From: Leucobacter chromiiresistens | GTDB lineage: Bacteria > Actinomycetota > Actinomycetes > Actinomycetales > Microbacteriaceae | Assembly: GCF_900102345.1 (NCBI RefSeq) | Contig: NZ_FNKB01000001.1 | Coordinates: 1,116,001-1,180,000, forward strand | Length of the DNA stretch: 64,000 nucleotides | Direction of reading: 5' to 3' | Part shown: one piece after another, positions 1 to 7,618 of the stretch | How positions within the stretch are numbered: the first letter of the stretch is position 1 | Layout of the letters: each line of letters starts with the position of its first letter | The notes under the pieces: model-generated | Databases searched by the model: none | What the model was told of the DNA's origin: nothing | The model's input: the letters and a program-made list of their open reading frames with translations, nothing else | Made by a program: the position numbers and the translations under genes

Positions 1-2
1 TT

Positions 3-2063
3 GCTCTCGGTTACGATGTCGATGTGCCGTGGCAGGACCTGCCGCGAAAGGACCGGGACTGGATCCTATACACCGACGAGACCCCGTTCGTTCCGGTCCA
101 CTCCCGGCTCACCCTCTCCGAGTCCAAAGCTGCGATCGAAGCAGGTGCGGAGCCGAGCTACTCGGGCACGTTCGTCGGGGCTCGTCGGTACATTCTGGAC
201 ACGTTCGCGAACACAAAGAGCGCATCGATGAAGCGGCGCGTCGCGCAGTTCCTCACCGCTGCGATCTGCCCGGTCTGTCATGGCAAACGGCTGAAGCCCG
301 AGGCGCTGTCCGTCACGTTCGAAGGATTCGACATCGCCGAGTTCTCCCAACTGCCGCTTCGGGAACTTGTCACGACGCTCTCGGGTGTCATCGCACGCAC
401 GGAGGAGCAGGAGGCCGCTTCTTCTGGGGCGGTCTCTCCACGAGCCGCACGGGAAGAGCGAATCGCTGGTGGCGAGTCGCCGCAGGCCTCGGCGTCGGAT
501 GTGCGACCCACAGTGCGTCCCGCGCCAGAGAAGCGTGCCGCTGCGGTCCAGCTCGCATCAGGGGTGCTGCAGCGGCTTCGTCCACTGGTCGATTTGGGGC
601 TGGGCTACCTTTCATTGAGTCGGACGACGCCGACGCTGTCTGGTGGTGAGCTACAGCGGATACGGCTCGCGACACAACTCAGCTCTGATCTGTTCGGGGT
701 GGTCTACGTCCTCGACGAACCATCGGCGGGGCTGCATCCGCAGGATGTGACGGCGCTCCTCGGGATCCTGGATGGGCTCAAGGGGCGCGGGAACAGCCTG
801 TTTATCGTCGAACACTCCGTGGCTGTGATGCGGCACGCGGACTGGCTGGTCGACATCGGCCCCGGTGCCGGTGAACACGGCGGCCGAGTGCTCTACAGCG
901 GCCCGCCCGACGGGCTCGCCGATATCACGGAGTCGGTGACACGCGGATACCTATTCGGCGGCCGCGGTCTCCCTCTTCGCACACCCCGTGAGGCACGCAG
1001 CTGGCTGCGCCTGGAGAACGTGACGCGGAACAACCTGCACGACCTCACGGTCGATATCCCGTTGGGTGTCTTCACCGCGGTTACGGGCGTGTCCGGGTCC
1101 GGCAAGTCGAGTCTGGTCAGCCAGGCGCTTCCGTCGCTGCTTGGCGATCGCCTTGGCCAGGCCGTCCCGGCCGATGACGAGCCGGTCAGCGACGAGTCAC
1201 TGCTCGCGGATGCGCCGGAACGTCTCGATGGACGCGTCGCCGGGCCCGTCACCGGTGTACGCCGGCTGATCGTCATCGACCAGCGGCCCATCGGCCGGAC
1301 GCCGCGGTCGAACGTCGCCACCTACACCGGGCTGTTCGACCATGTCCGTCGTCGATTCGCAGATACCCCGGAAGCTCGTTCCCGCGGGTACAAGCCCGGC
1401 CGATTCTCCTTCAATGTCGCCGGTGGGCGCTGCCCGACCTGCGAGGGCGAGGGATCGGTGATGGTCGAGCTCCTCTTCCTGCCTTCCGTGTACGCCGAAT
1501 GCCCCGACTGCCACGGCACCCGATACAAGGCGTCAACGCTCGAGATCACGTGGCGGGAGCGCACGATCGCTGACGTGTTGTCGATGAGCGTCGAGGAGGC
1601 GAACCTGTTCTTCGTGGGCGATGAGGAGATCACGCGATCGCTGGCCGCTTTGTCGGACGTTGGACTCGATTACCTCCGACTGGGTCAACCGGCAACGGAA
1701 CTCTCGGGGGGTGAGGCCCAGCGAGTCAAGCTGGCGACCGAGTTGCAGCGTGCGCAGCGTGGGGACACGCTGTACGTATTGGACGAGCCAACGTCCGGGC
1801 TCCACTGCGCCGACACGGATCGTCTGATCGCGCATCTGCAGACGCTGGTCGATGCGGGCAACACGGTCGTCGCCGCGGAGCTGGACATGCGCGTTGTCGC
1901 GATGGCCGATCACGTGATCGATCTTGGACCCGGCGCGGGCGACGCCGGCGGGACCGTGGTTGCCGCCGGTACGCCCGCCTACGTCGCGGACAAGGGCGTC
2001 GGTGCTTCCGCGGGCTACCTTGCCGCCGCACTGCAGGCAGGCCCCAACGTGACCCCAATGTGA
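3..2063 (+). CDS. UvrA-like excinuclease ABC protein (UvrA2 type), 5' truncated
   Basis: The reading frame is open from the first complete codon of the window, so the N-terminal Walker A region lies outside. What remains is UvrA-like: a first zinc knuckle (CPVCHGKRLKPEAL), the first ABC signature (LSGGELQR) with Walker B (VLDEPSAGLHPQD) and H-loop VEH, then the second ATPase domain with Walker A (GVSGSGKSSL), a second zinc finger (CPTC...CPDCHGT), signature LSGGEAQR and Walker B VLDEPTSGLH. The family binds damaged or drug-modified DNA. The compact form, with a low-complexity stretch after the first zinc module, resembles UvrA2/drug-resistance paralogues rather than housekeeping UvrA. Odd: the second H-loop reads AAELDM where relatives have VVEHDM, so the switch histidine is missing. 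The gene ends just before a remnant of another gene. Confidence 0.88.
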   Translation, partial: ALGYDVDVPWQDLPRKDRDWILYTDETPFVPVHSRLTLSESKAAIEAGAEPSYSGTFVGARRYILDTFANTKSASMKRRVAQFLTAAICPVCHGKRLKPEALSVTFEGFDIAEFSQLPLRELVTTLSGVIARTEEQEAASSGAVSPRAAREERIAGGESPQASASDVRPTVRPAPEKRAAAVQLASGVLQRLRPLVDLGLGYLSLSRTTPTLSGGELQRIRLATQLSSDLFGVVYVLDEPSAGLHPQDVTALLGILDGLKGRGNSLFIVEHSVAVMRHADWLVDIGPGAGEHGGRVLYSGPPDGLADITESVTRGYLFGGRGLPLRTPREARSWLRLENVTRNNLHDLTVDIPLGVFTAVTGVSGSGKSSLVSQALPSLLGDRLGQAVPADDEPVSDESLLADAPERLDGRVAGPVTGVRRLIVIDQRPIGRTPRSNVATYTGLFDHVRRRFADTPEARSRGYKPGRFSFNVAGGRCPTCEGEGSVMVELLFLPSVYAECPDCHGTRYKASTLEITWRERTIADVLSMSVEEANLFFVGDEEITRSLAALSDVGLDYLRLGQPATELSGGEAQRVKLATELQRAQRGDTLYVLDEPTSGLHCADTDRLIAHLQTLVDAGNTVVAAELDMRVVAMADHVIDLGPGAGDAGGTVVAAGTPAYVADKGVGASAGYLAAALQAGPNVTPM

Positions 2064-2123
2064 CGAGTGTGTCGCTGTGCGATCTGAACATCGCACAGCG
2101 ACACACTCGACGAGGTCGTAGTC

Positions 2124-2204
2124 TCAGGCGGGGAGCTTAGAGGCCAGGACGTCCAACTTCTCGATCGTGGGATCGATGAACAGTTTGCCGGCCAGAATCG
2201 CGGC
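2124..2204 (-). pseudogene. 3' remnant of an ABM-family monooxygenase gene
   Basis: On the minus strand this short stretch reads AGKLFIDPTIEKLDVLASKL followed by PA and stop. It closely matches the last residues of the intact antibiotic-biosynthesis-monooxygenase-like gene at 3510-3812, which end KLFSEPTIEKLDVLGSKLPA. An in-frame stop at 2205-2207 and a run of eight C lie just upstream on the coding strand, so only about 25 codons survive. The nucleotide similarity also covers the stop codon. The likeliest explanation is duplication of the cassette followed by deletion; decay of an independent homologue is possible. Confidence 0.65.
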
Positions 2205-2237
2205 TCACCCCCCCCGCCCGCGATTGGGAGACACGCC

Positions 2238-3368
2238 CTAGCTCTGGGCCTCGCCGAGGCGCGCTTCGGGCGTGAGCTCGGCGCGGAGACCGCCGCCGGT
2301 CGCAGCCCAGGCAAGAGCGCGACCCAGCGCAGGTGCCTGCTTGAACAAATTGTGACCGGCCACAAAAAGGACAGAGCCTGCCTCCCACACGGCCATGCCG
2401 TCCTCACTCCACGGGAGGTCGGTCACCCAGCAGTGAAGGAATTCGCGCGGCTCTGGGTGGAGACCGGGCAGCGCCCGTGTCACGTATTCGCGTGCGCGTT
2501 CGTCCAACGATCGAATCGCCGCCGGGTCGATGAAAGTTCCGTCGTCGCGGACGCCGACGGTGTCGCTGAGTCCGACCGAATAGTTGCTGTTGCCCGGTAG
2601 CGGCGTCGCGTAGACGCCGACTTCGCCGAAGACGCCGCTGCTGTCCTGCAGGCACGCGACTCGTGCCGGGGCGGCGGCTTTCACGTCGAAAGTCAGCCTG
2701 ACGTGTGCGGCAAGGCGAACCGGCAGCGACAGGCCGACGCTGCGTGCCAGGCGGGCGGTTTCGCGGCCGGCGCACACGACCACCTTGGAGTAGACAGCCC
2801 GGTCGGTGACGCTGCGCACCTCGACCGTCCCGTCGGCGCGGGTGTCGATGGAGATGACCTCACCGGTGGTGACCGCATCTGCGAGGGCACCCGTGAGTGC
2901 CGTGATCGCGGCGCGGGTGCGGATCGCGCCGCCCGACTCGTCGAGCACCGCTGGCCCCGAGTACCCAGCGAGCAGCGGCATCCGCTGGGCGACCTCGGCC
3001 GCGTCGATCTCGTGCGCTTCCACGCCGCCGACCTGGTCGAGCACCCGCAGCCGCGCCAGGGCGCTGTCTCCGATCGCCAGGACACCGTCTGATGAGACCA
3101 GCTCGGCGTCGAAGTGTTCGGCCCACTCATCCCATACGCCGCGGCTTTCGCGCGCGAAAGCGACGAGTCGCGGGTCGTCGTGGGCATGCCGGAAGATCCG
3201 CGACTCGCCTGCGGACTGACCCGTCCCGGGCAAACCAGCCTCGTACAAGCGCACCGGCACGCCCTGCTCCCGCAGCGCGTACGCCGTCGACAGACCGACG
3301 ATCCCGCCCCCGATCACTGCTACCTCGGGTGAACGCGTCGTGGCAACGCCGTCGTCAGTTCCTGTCAT
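2238..3368 (-). CDS. FAD-dependent oxidoreductase (sarcosine/N-methyl amino acid oxidase-like)
   Basis: This is a 376-residue protein of the DAO/MSOX-type flavoprotein family. An N-terminal Rossmann FAD motif (VIGGGIVGLSTAYALREQG) is near residue 17, followed by the QSAGESRIFRHAH segment that resembles the flavin-contact region of monomeric sarcosine oxidases. A C-terminal segment (FVAGHNLFKQAPALGRALA) fits the conserved end of the family. Such enzymes oxidise secondary or tertiary amines and release an aldehyde (formaldehyde from N-methyl amines) plus H2O2. The start is supported by GGGGAACCGCG just upstream. The substrate cannot be read from the sequence. The formaldehyde dehydrogenase operon beyond it makes an N-demethylating role attractive, but that is inference. 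Confidence 0.8.
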   Translation of the reverse strand: MTGTDDGVATTRSPEVAVIGGGIVGLSTAYALREQGVPVRLYEAGLPGTGQSAGESRIFRHAHDDPRLVAFARESRGVWDEWAEHFDAELVSSDGVLAIGDSALARLRVLDQVGGVEAHEIDAAEVAQRMPLLAGYSGPAVLDESGGAIRTRAAITALTGALADAVTTGEVISIDTRADGTVEVRSVTDRAVYSKVVVCAGRETARLARSVGLSLPVRLAAHVRLTFDVKAAAPARVACLQDSSGVFGEVGVYATPLPGNSNYSVGLSDTVGVRDDGTFIDPAAIRSLDERAREYVTRALPGLHPEPREFLHCWVTDLPWSEDGMAVWEAGSVLFVAGHNLFKQAPALGRALAWAATGGGLRAELTPEARLGEAQS

Positions 3369-3509
3369 CGCGGTTCCCCGATCTGTTGGTGATTAGCGAT
3401 AGGCCGCAAGAGAAGGGGCCGCTGCCACGACGTCAGCGGGCTGTGTAAGCCCGAAGTCACCGCGCGCAGCGACCCCTCATTTCTGGGCCAGTTCTCCCGG
3501 TCTGTGGTG

Positions 3510-3812
3510 TCAGGCGGGGAGTTTGGACCCCAGAACGTCGAGCTTCTCGATCGTCGGTTCGCTGAACAGTTTGCCGGTCTGCTCGCCGAGAGCGGTCGCA
3601 ACTGCGCCGGACAGGTGCGCGTCGCGGCCGGCGTCATCGGGGAACACGTCGAAGATCCCGAATGAGGACGGGCCGAGACGGATCGCGAACCACGCGGTGG
3701 TCGCCGGCTCTTCCTCAACAAGCGCGCGGCCGCTGTCAAGGAACTCCTTCACGTCGTCCTCCTTGCCGGGCAACGCGTCAAACCTGACCAGTAATCCCTT
3801 GGTCACACTCAT
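3510..3812 (-). CDS. Small ABM-superfamily monooxygenase-like protein
   Basis: This is a 100-residue single-domain protein of the antibiotic biosynthesis monooxygenase / dimeric alpha-beta barrel type. It has the typical start (VTKGLLVRFDALPGKEDDVKEF) and a central aromatic and acidic segment (TTAWFAIRLGPSSFGIFDVF). The start at MSVTKG is chosen because its ATG overlaps the stop codon of the upstream DJ-1 gene (ATGA), a layout that couples translation. Members of the superfamily act as cofactorless oxygenases, haem-degrading enzymes or aldehyde-related stress proteins. The exact reaction is not visible. A truncated second copy of its 3' end lies at 2124-2204. Confidence 0.78.
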   Translation of the reverse strand: MSVTKGLLVRFDALPGKEDDVKEFLDSGRALVEEEPATTAWFAIRLGPSSFGIFDVFPDDAGRDAHLSGAVATALGEQTGKLFSEPTIEKLDVLGSKLPA

Positions 3813-4378
3813 GATGTCTCCTCTTCCTTTGTTGTGCTGCCCGCGAGTTGGGACACGATCGCTTCGGAGAACGCCGACAGGTCCTCCGGCGAGCGGCTGG
3901 TGATGAGATTCTTGTCGACCACGACCTCCTGGTCGACGACGTTCGCGCCGGCATTGCGCAGATCCGTGCGGATGCTCGGGAAGGACGCCAGGGTGCGACC
4001 GGTTGCCACGCCGGCCTCGATCAACGTCCACGGTCCGTGACAGATCGCCGCCACGGGCTTGCCGCTTTCGACGAAGTCGCGGACGAAGGAAACGGCGTCC
4101 TTGTCGACCCGGAGTTGGTCGGGGTTCACCGTGCCGCCAGGAAGCAGCAGGGCGTCGTAGTCGCCCACCGAGGCGTCGGCGATCAACCCGTCGACGGTGA
4201 ACGTGCCCGCTTCATCCAGGTCGTTCTTACGGGCCTTGATCTCGCCGTCGTGGATCGAGAGGACCTCGGTCTGAGCGCCGGCCCGTTCCAGTGCTTCGCG
4301 GGGTTGCTCGAGCTCGACGCGTTCGACTCCGTCGGCGGCGAGGATGGCGACTCTCTTGCTCTGTAGCGTCTCGGCCAT
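3809..4378 (-). CDS. DJ-1/PfpI family protein (class I glutamine amidotransferase-like)
   Basis: This 189-residue protein opens with VAILAADGVERVELEQPREAL and carries the nucleophile elbow AICHGPWTLIEAG, whose cysteine is the catalytic or sensing residue of the DJ-1/PfpI/YhbO family. Known roles include glyoxalase III or deglycase activity, peptidase activity and chaperone-like stress protection. It lies one nucleotide after the stop of the formaldehyde dehydrogenase gene and overlaps the next small gene by ATGA, so the three genes are almost certainly one transcript. That context points to protection against reactive aldehydes, which remains inference. Confidence 0.87.
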   Translation of the reverse strand: MAETLQSKRVAILAADGVERVELEQPREALERAGAQTEVLSIHDGEIKARKNDLDEAGTFTVDGLIADASVGDYDALLLPGGTVNPDQLRVDKDAVSFVRDFVESGKPVAAICHGPWTLIEAGVATGRTLASFPSIRTDLRNAGANVVDQEVVVDKNLITSRSPEDLSAFSEAIVSQLAGSTTKEEETS

Positions 4379-4379
4379 A

Positions 4380-5546
4380 TCAGTTCGCCTTCTTCTCGGT
4401 CGACATGCCGGGCTTGATGAGGACCTTGGTCCAACCCTTGGACCTGGCGTCGAAGTTCCTGTAGGCGTCGGCGGCTTGGTCCAGCGAGATTTCGTGGGAG
4501 ACGATCCAGGAAGGGGTGGCCTTGCCGGCGGCGATCAAGTCTCGCAGCTGGCGGTTGTACCGCTTGACCGGGGCTTGACCGTTGCCCATGGTCTGCCCCT
4601 TGAACCAGTGAGTGCCGAAGTCGATGGCCGCCTTTCCCTGCTTGGCGAGGTCATCCTTGGCTCCGGGGTCCTGGGGGACGAACACGCCGACGGTGCCGAT
4701 TCGTCCGGTGAAGCGCACCGCGTTGATGAGCATGTTCAGCGTGGCGGCGGTGTCCTCGTTGCCCTGGGGATCGTGGGCCTGGTAGCCCACGCATTCGCAA
4801 CCACGGTCAGCTCCGAGCCCCATCGTCTCGTCCAGCACAGCCTGCACGGGGTCGACCTTGGAGTCGTCGATGGCAATCGCACCGATCTGCTCGGCCAGCG
4901 CGAGCCGGTCAGGATGGCGATCGACCACCATCACCTTTGCTGCGCCCTTGATCGTCGCGGACAGGGCGGCCATCAATCCGACCGGACCCGCCCCAGCGAT
5001 CACAACGCTGTCGCCGGGCATCACGCCGGCCATCTCGGTGGCGTGGTAGCCGGTGGGGAAGATGTCAGAGAGCATGACGTAGTCGTTCTCCTTCTCCTCC
5101 GCATCTTCACCCAGGCGCAGTGCGTTGTGGTCGCCGAAGGGAACCCGGAGCAGCTCCGCTTGGCCTCCGCCGTACGGGCCCATGTCCGCAAATCCGTATG
5201 CCGCACCGGCGGCGGACGGGTCAGGCTGCGTGGTCAGGCAGTAATTCGTGAGACCGCGTTCGCAGTTCTTACAGAACCCGCACGAGATGTTGAACGGCAG
5301 CACAACCCGGTCTCCGACCCTGACCTTCTCCACGCCACTACCGACTTCGATGACCTCCCCCATGTTCTCGTGACCGAACGTCCGGCCTGCTTCGAAGGAG
5401 GTCCGCCCCTCGTACATGTGGAGGTCCGAGCCGCAGATGTTCGTCGTCGTTACCCTGACCAGGACATCGGTGGGTCGCTCGATCTTCGCGTCCGGGACGT
5501 CCTTCGTGCTGACCTGACGGGGTCCCTCGTACACCACTGCTTTCAT
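4380..5546 (-). CDS. Zinc-dependent formaldehyde/alcohol dehydrogenase (glutathione-independent type)
   Basis: This is a 388-residue medium-chain zinc dehydrogenase. The catalytic zinc ligands sit in NICGSDLHMYEG and FGHENMGEV, the structural zinc loop is CGFCKNCERGLTNYC, and the NAD-binding motif is GAGPVGLMAA. The long insert (PDPSAAGAAYGFADMGPYGGGQAEL) and overall length match the glutathione-independent formaldehyde dehydrogenases. These oxidise formaldehyde to formate, in some members by dismutation with a tightly held NAD. The start at MKAVVYEG fits the family; the 35 in-frame codons upstream are not protein-like and contain the G tract. It is the first gene of an operon with the DJ-1 and ABM genes. 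The promoter region upstream is bounded by an insertion element. Confidence 0.86.
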   Translation of the reverse strand: MKAVVYEGPRQVSTKDVPDAKIERPTDVLVRVTTTNICGSDLHMYEGRTSFEAGRTFGHENMGEVIEVGSGVEKVRVGDRVVLPFNISCGFCKNCERGLTNYCLTTQPDPSAAGAAYGFADMGPYGGGQAELLRVPFGDHNALRLGEDAEEKENDYVMLSDIFPTGYHATEMAGVMPGDSVVIAGAGPVGLMAALSATIKGAAKVMVVDRHPDRLALAEQIGAIAIDDSKVDPVQAVLDETMGLGADRGCECVGYQAHDPQGNEDTAATLNMLINAVRFTGRIGTVGVFVPQDPGAKDDLAKQGKAAIDFGTHWFKGQTMGNGQAPVKRYNRQLRDLIAAGKATPSWIVSHEISLDQAADAYRNFDARSKGWTKVLIKPGMSTEKKAN

Positions 5547-5730
5547 GTCTGCTCCGATCCGCTGGTGTTGCTCGATAGTTCTTCCAGGGGGGGGGGGGGG
5601 CGCTAACGATGTCGGTCCCTCCGGGATACACACAACGCTCCTAGAGGCCACATGTCAAGGAGGTTTACCTGACGATCGCCCGACTCCTTGTCGTTGAAAC
5701 GTCCACCGAAACCAGGTTCTAAAGCACGTT
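5547..5730. promoter_or_regulatory. Leader/promoter region of the formaldehyde dehydrogenase operon with a G14 tract
   Basis: Between the dehydrogenase start and the left end of the IS element lies a leader containing a run of 14 G at 5587-5600 (C on the coding strand). On the minus strand a TTGACA-like box lies at 5653-5658, upstream of the tract, but I see no convincing -10 box at standard spacing. No open frame of gene quality is present. The tract falls between this possible promoter element and the start codon. Confidence 0.4.
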
Positions 5731-5759
5731 TGAACCGCTCTGGGTGTGATGGAGACTCA
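5731..5759 (+). repeat. IS3-family left terminal inverted repeat
   Basis: This begins TGAACCGCTCTGGGTG and is the inverted partner of 7041-7069. It marks the 3' end of the transposase transcription unit. Confidence 0.78.
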
Positions 5760-5761
5760 CT

Positions 5762-6680
5762 TTATTTGATTCCCAGCCGCCGATCGGCGGCTGTTTGGCC
5801 AGCATGGAACGCTTCATCGAACTCGACTGGTGGGACGCCGCCGAGGTAGCCATGGAGGCGTTGCGTGTTGTGCCAGTGCACCCAGCCGAGGGTCGCCAGT
5901 TCGAGATCTTCGACTGTTCGCCAGGGTCCGGATCTGCCGGGCCCGCGGACCAGTTCGGTCTTGTAGTAGCCGTTCACCGTCTCGGCCAGGGCGTTGTCAT
6001 ACGAATCCCCGACGGTTCCAATCGATGGTGTCGCGCTGCGCGGCGTTCCCGTAGCGGATCGACGTGAATTGAGCCCCTACGTTGCTGTGACATCGCAAAC
6101 CCTCGTGATGGCGGCCTCTCGACTAGCGGGCCATCTCAATCGTGTCGAGGACCATCTCAGTACGCATATGTGACGCGCACCGCCACCCCACGATCATCCG
6201 GCTGAACGCGTCGATGATGAAGCAGACGTATGCGACCCCGGCCCAGGCCGGCACGAACGTCAGGTCGGTGACACAGAGCCGGTTCGGCGCGACCGCGGTG
6301 AACTCCCGCTTCACCGGGTCAGGATGCCGCGCCGAGGTCGGATCGGGCCGTGTGGTCTTCACCCGCTTCGACCGAATCGCCCCCTCGATACCTACCGCCC
6401 GCATAAACCGGCCCGTCTGGTCCCGACCGATCTCGCTCCCGGCGCGCCGAGCCGCCTTCCAGAGCTTCCGGACCCCATAGACGCGGTAATTGTCTTCCCG
6501 GACTTCGACAAGCTCAGGGATCAGGACAGCGTCGCTGATCGCCCGCGCTGACGGAGCACGATCTTTCGCGGCGTAATACGTGCTCGGAGCTACGCGCAAC
6601 AGGCTGCAGATGGGCTCGACTCCGAGCGGGCGACCCTCGATGACGTTGTTCTTGTTCGCGACGATGAACGCGACTACTTC
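5762..6680 (-). pseudogene. IS3-family transposase OrfB, disrupted
   Basis: Reading from about 6680 the frame gives the usual OrfB start (FIVANKNNVIEGRPLGVEPI) and RVAPSTYYAAKDR, then the first catalytic aspartate in CVTDLTFVPAWAG. An in-frame TAG at 6123-6125 stands where a tryptophan would follow EMAR. Beyond it the sequence still reads HHEGLRCHSNVGAQFTSIRYG, where relatives have HSDxGSQFTS, so the second catalytic Asp is Asn. A frameshift with loss of some codons follows near 6040-6050, after which the other frame resumes with IGTVGDSYDNALAETVNGYY, containing the catalytic Glu. The C-terminal 71 codons end at 5762. Nonsense, missense and frameshift damage together show that no active enzyme is made. 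Confidence 0.82.
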
Positions 6681-7015
6681 CGATGTTGGCGGTCGAGCTC
6701 CGCCCCGAAGAAAGACGCCGCTCTCTTCAAGATCTCGTTGGCTCGCCGCAACTCACGAACCTCTTGCTCCAGCTCTCGCACCCGACAGGCCCCCGCCGTC
6801 ACCCCGGCAACGTGACCGTCATCAACATCCGCTTGCTTGACCCAACTCCGGACGGACTCGAGCCCGTAACCGAGCTGCGTCGCCACGCGCCGCACCGTCC
6901 CGTGATCGGTTCCGAGCTCCGCGCGCAACGTCCTGACCATCCGCACCGAAGACGCCTTCTCCTACGGCGAATACCTACGCCCCGTCGACCCACCAGATCC
7001 CTGCTTCGACACCAT
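6674..7015 (-). pseudogene. IS3-family transposase OrfA with premature stop
   Basis: From the ATG at 7013-7015 the frame reads MVSKQGSGGSTGRRYSP and then meets TAG at 6962-6964, where a glutamate is usual in this family (SPEEK). Downstream the frame is intact: a helix-turn-helix (DHGTVRRVATQLGYGLESVRSW) and a leucine-zipper-like tail (VRELEQEVRELRRANEILKR), ending FFGAELDRQHRK. In active copies OrfA and OrfB are joined by a -1 ribosomal frameshift near this end. An internal restart at 6946 could give a shortened DNA-binding protein, but no function is claimed. Confidence 0.75.
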
Positions 7016-7040
7016 GACTCCATCCTCGTTTCCAAGCTCA

Positions 7041-7069
7041 AGAGCCTCCAACAAACTCAGAGCGGTTCA
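7041..7069 (-). repeat. IS3-family right terminal inverted repeat
   Basis: Its reverse complement begins TGAACCGCTCTGAGTTTG and matches the left end at 5731-5759 at about 24 of 29 positions. Confidence 0.78.
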
Positions 7070-7448
7070 CGTGCATCAGACTCATACTTCGGACTTCGGC
7101 TCGATGTACTCGCTTCCCAGGAAGCGAAATTACGTGTGTGAGGGGGAAGTGACCGAAGACCTGAGTCAGCGCGATGCGTACTACCGTGGCGAGACGGTTT
7201 GATGCCTGCTGCTCATGTTAGGGGCGCGCCCACTTTGGCTCTCCGTCTCTGAGAGGTCTGCTTGGTGCTGCAGCAGATTGCGTTTGTAGCTCATGAAATC
7301 ACTTGACAGTTTCCTTTCGGTGTTTGTAGTGTCCGTGTCCATCACGGGCAGATCACAAACTTCTCACAAACGGCAACAGGTGAAAGGCCAATAGGTTGGT
7401 CCACGTTGGTCGGTGGATCCTGTACGGAGGAAAAAACCAGGTGAAACC
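7070..7448. other. AT-richer non-coding stretch between IS element and tRNA-Ser sequence
   Basis: No credible gene is seen. The composition is clearly lower in GC than the chromosome to the right. It contains a CACAAAC direct repeat (in GATCACAAACTTCTCACAAACGG, about 7351-7372), a promoter-like pair at 7303-7332 and GGAGG at 7426-7430. The position beside a partial tRNA suggests the inner flank of an integrated element, where recombinase arm sites often lie. This is inference. Confidence 0.4.
7303..7332 (+). promoter_or_regulatory. Candidate sigma-70-type promoter
   Basis: A TTGACA box at 7303-7308 is followed after 18 bases by TAGTGT, preceded by TG as in extended -10 elements. It points toward the tRNA-Ser sequence. 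No start codon with a good gene follows, so it may serve that RNA or be a relic of the acquired region. Confidence 0.4.
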
Positions 7449-7533
7449 GGACTGTAGAGGGAGCGCCAACTGCTCTTGAAAACAAGCACTGGGTAACCCC
7501 CAGTCAGGGGTTCAAATCCCCTACCCTCCGCCA
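7449..7533 (+). tRNA. tRNA-Ser(UGA), convincing only in its 3' part; candidate attachment site
   Basis: From 7475 the sequence is tRNA-Ser-like: an anticodon loop CTTGAAA (anticodon TGA at 7477-7479), a six-pair long variable arm (ACTGGG/CCCAGT), a perfect T arm (AGGGG TTCAAAT CCCCT), the acceptor 3' strand ACCCTCC, G and an encoded CCA at 7531-7533. The 5' half does not fit. The anticodon stem CTGCT/ACAAG has two mismatches, the D arm lacks the usual GG loop, and the possible acceptor strand GGACTGT pairs at only five of seven positions. The break in quality just before the anticodon loop is the pattern left by tRNA-targeted integration. It could also be a whole but degenerate gene. Confidence 0.55.
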
Positions 7534-7618
7534 TCTTCCCGGGCCCGTCGCCGAGCGGCGGGCCCGTTCTGCGGGCTTGCGCGCGAGGCCTGAGGCGCGT
7601 GCGCGGCGCATCCGGGCG

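Larger units (their letters stand above)
5731..7069 (-). mobile_element. Degenerate IS3-family insertion sequence
   Basis: The element is bounded by 29-bp imperfect inverted repeats, both starting TGAACCGCTCTG: left end 5731-5759 and right end 7041-7069, about 24 of 29 positions matching. It contains the two usual overlapping transposase frames of the IS3 family, OrfA with a helix-turn-helix and OrfB with a DDE core, both on the minus strand. At about 1.34 kb its size is normal for the family. I see no convincing 3-4 bp target duplication at the ends. Both frames are broken by stop codons or a frameshift, so the copy is not autonomous. Confidence 0.85.

Noticed and set aside
5731..7069. Target-site duplication GCACG(T) at the IS element ends
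   Set aside because: The similar flanking bases are arranged as an extension of the inverted repeat, not as a direct duplication, so no target duplication is claimed.
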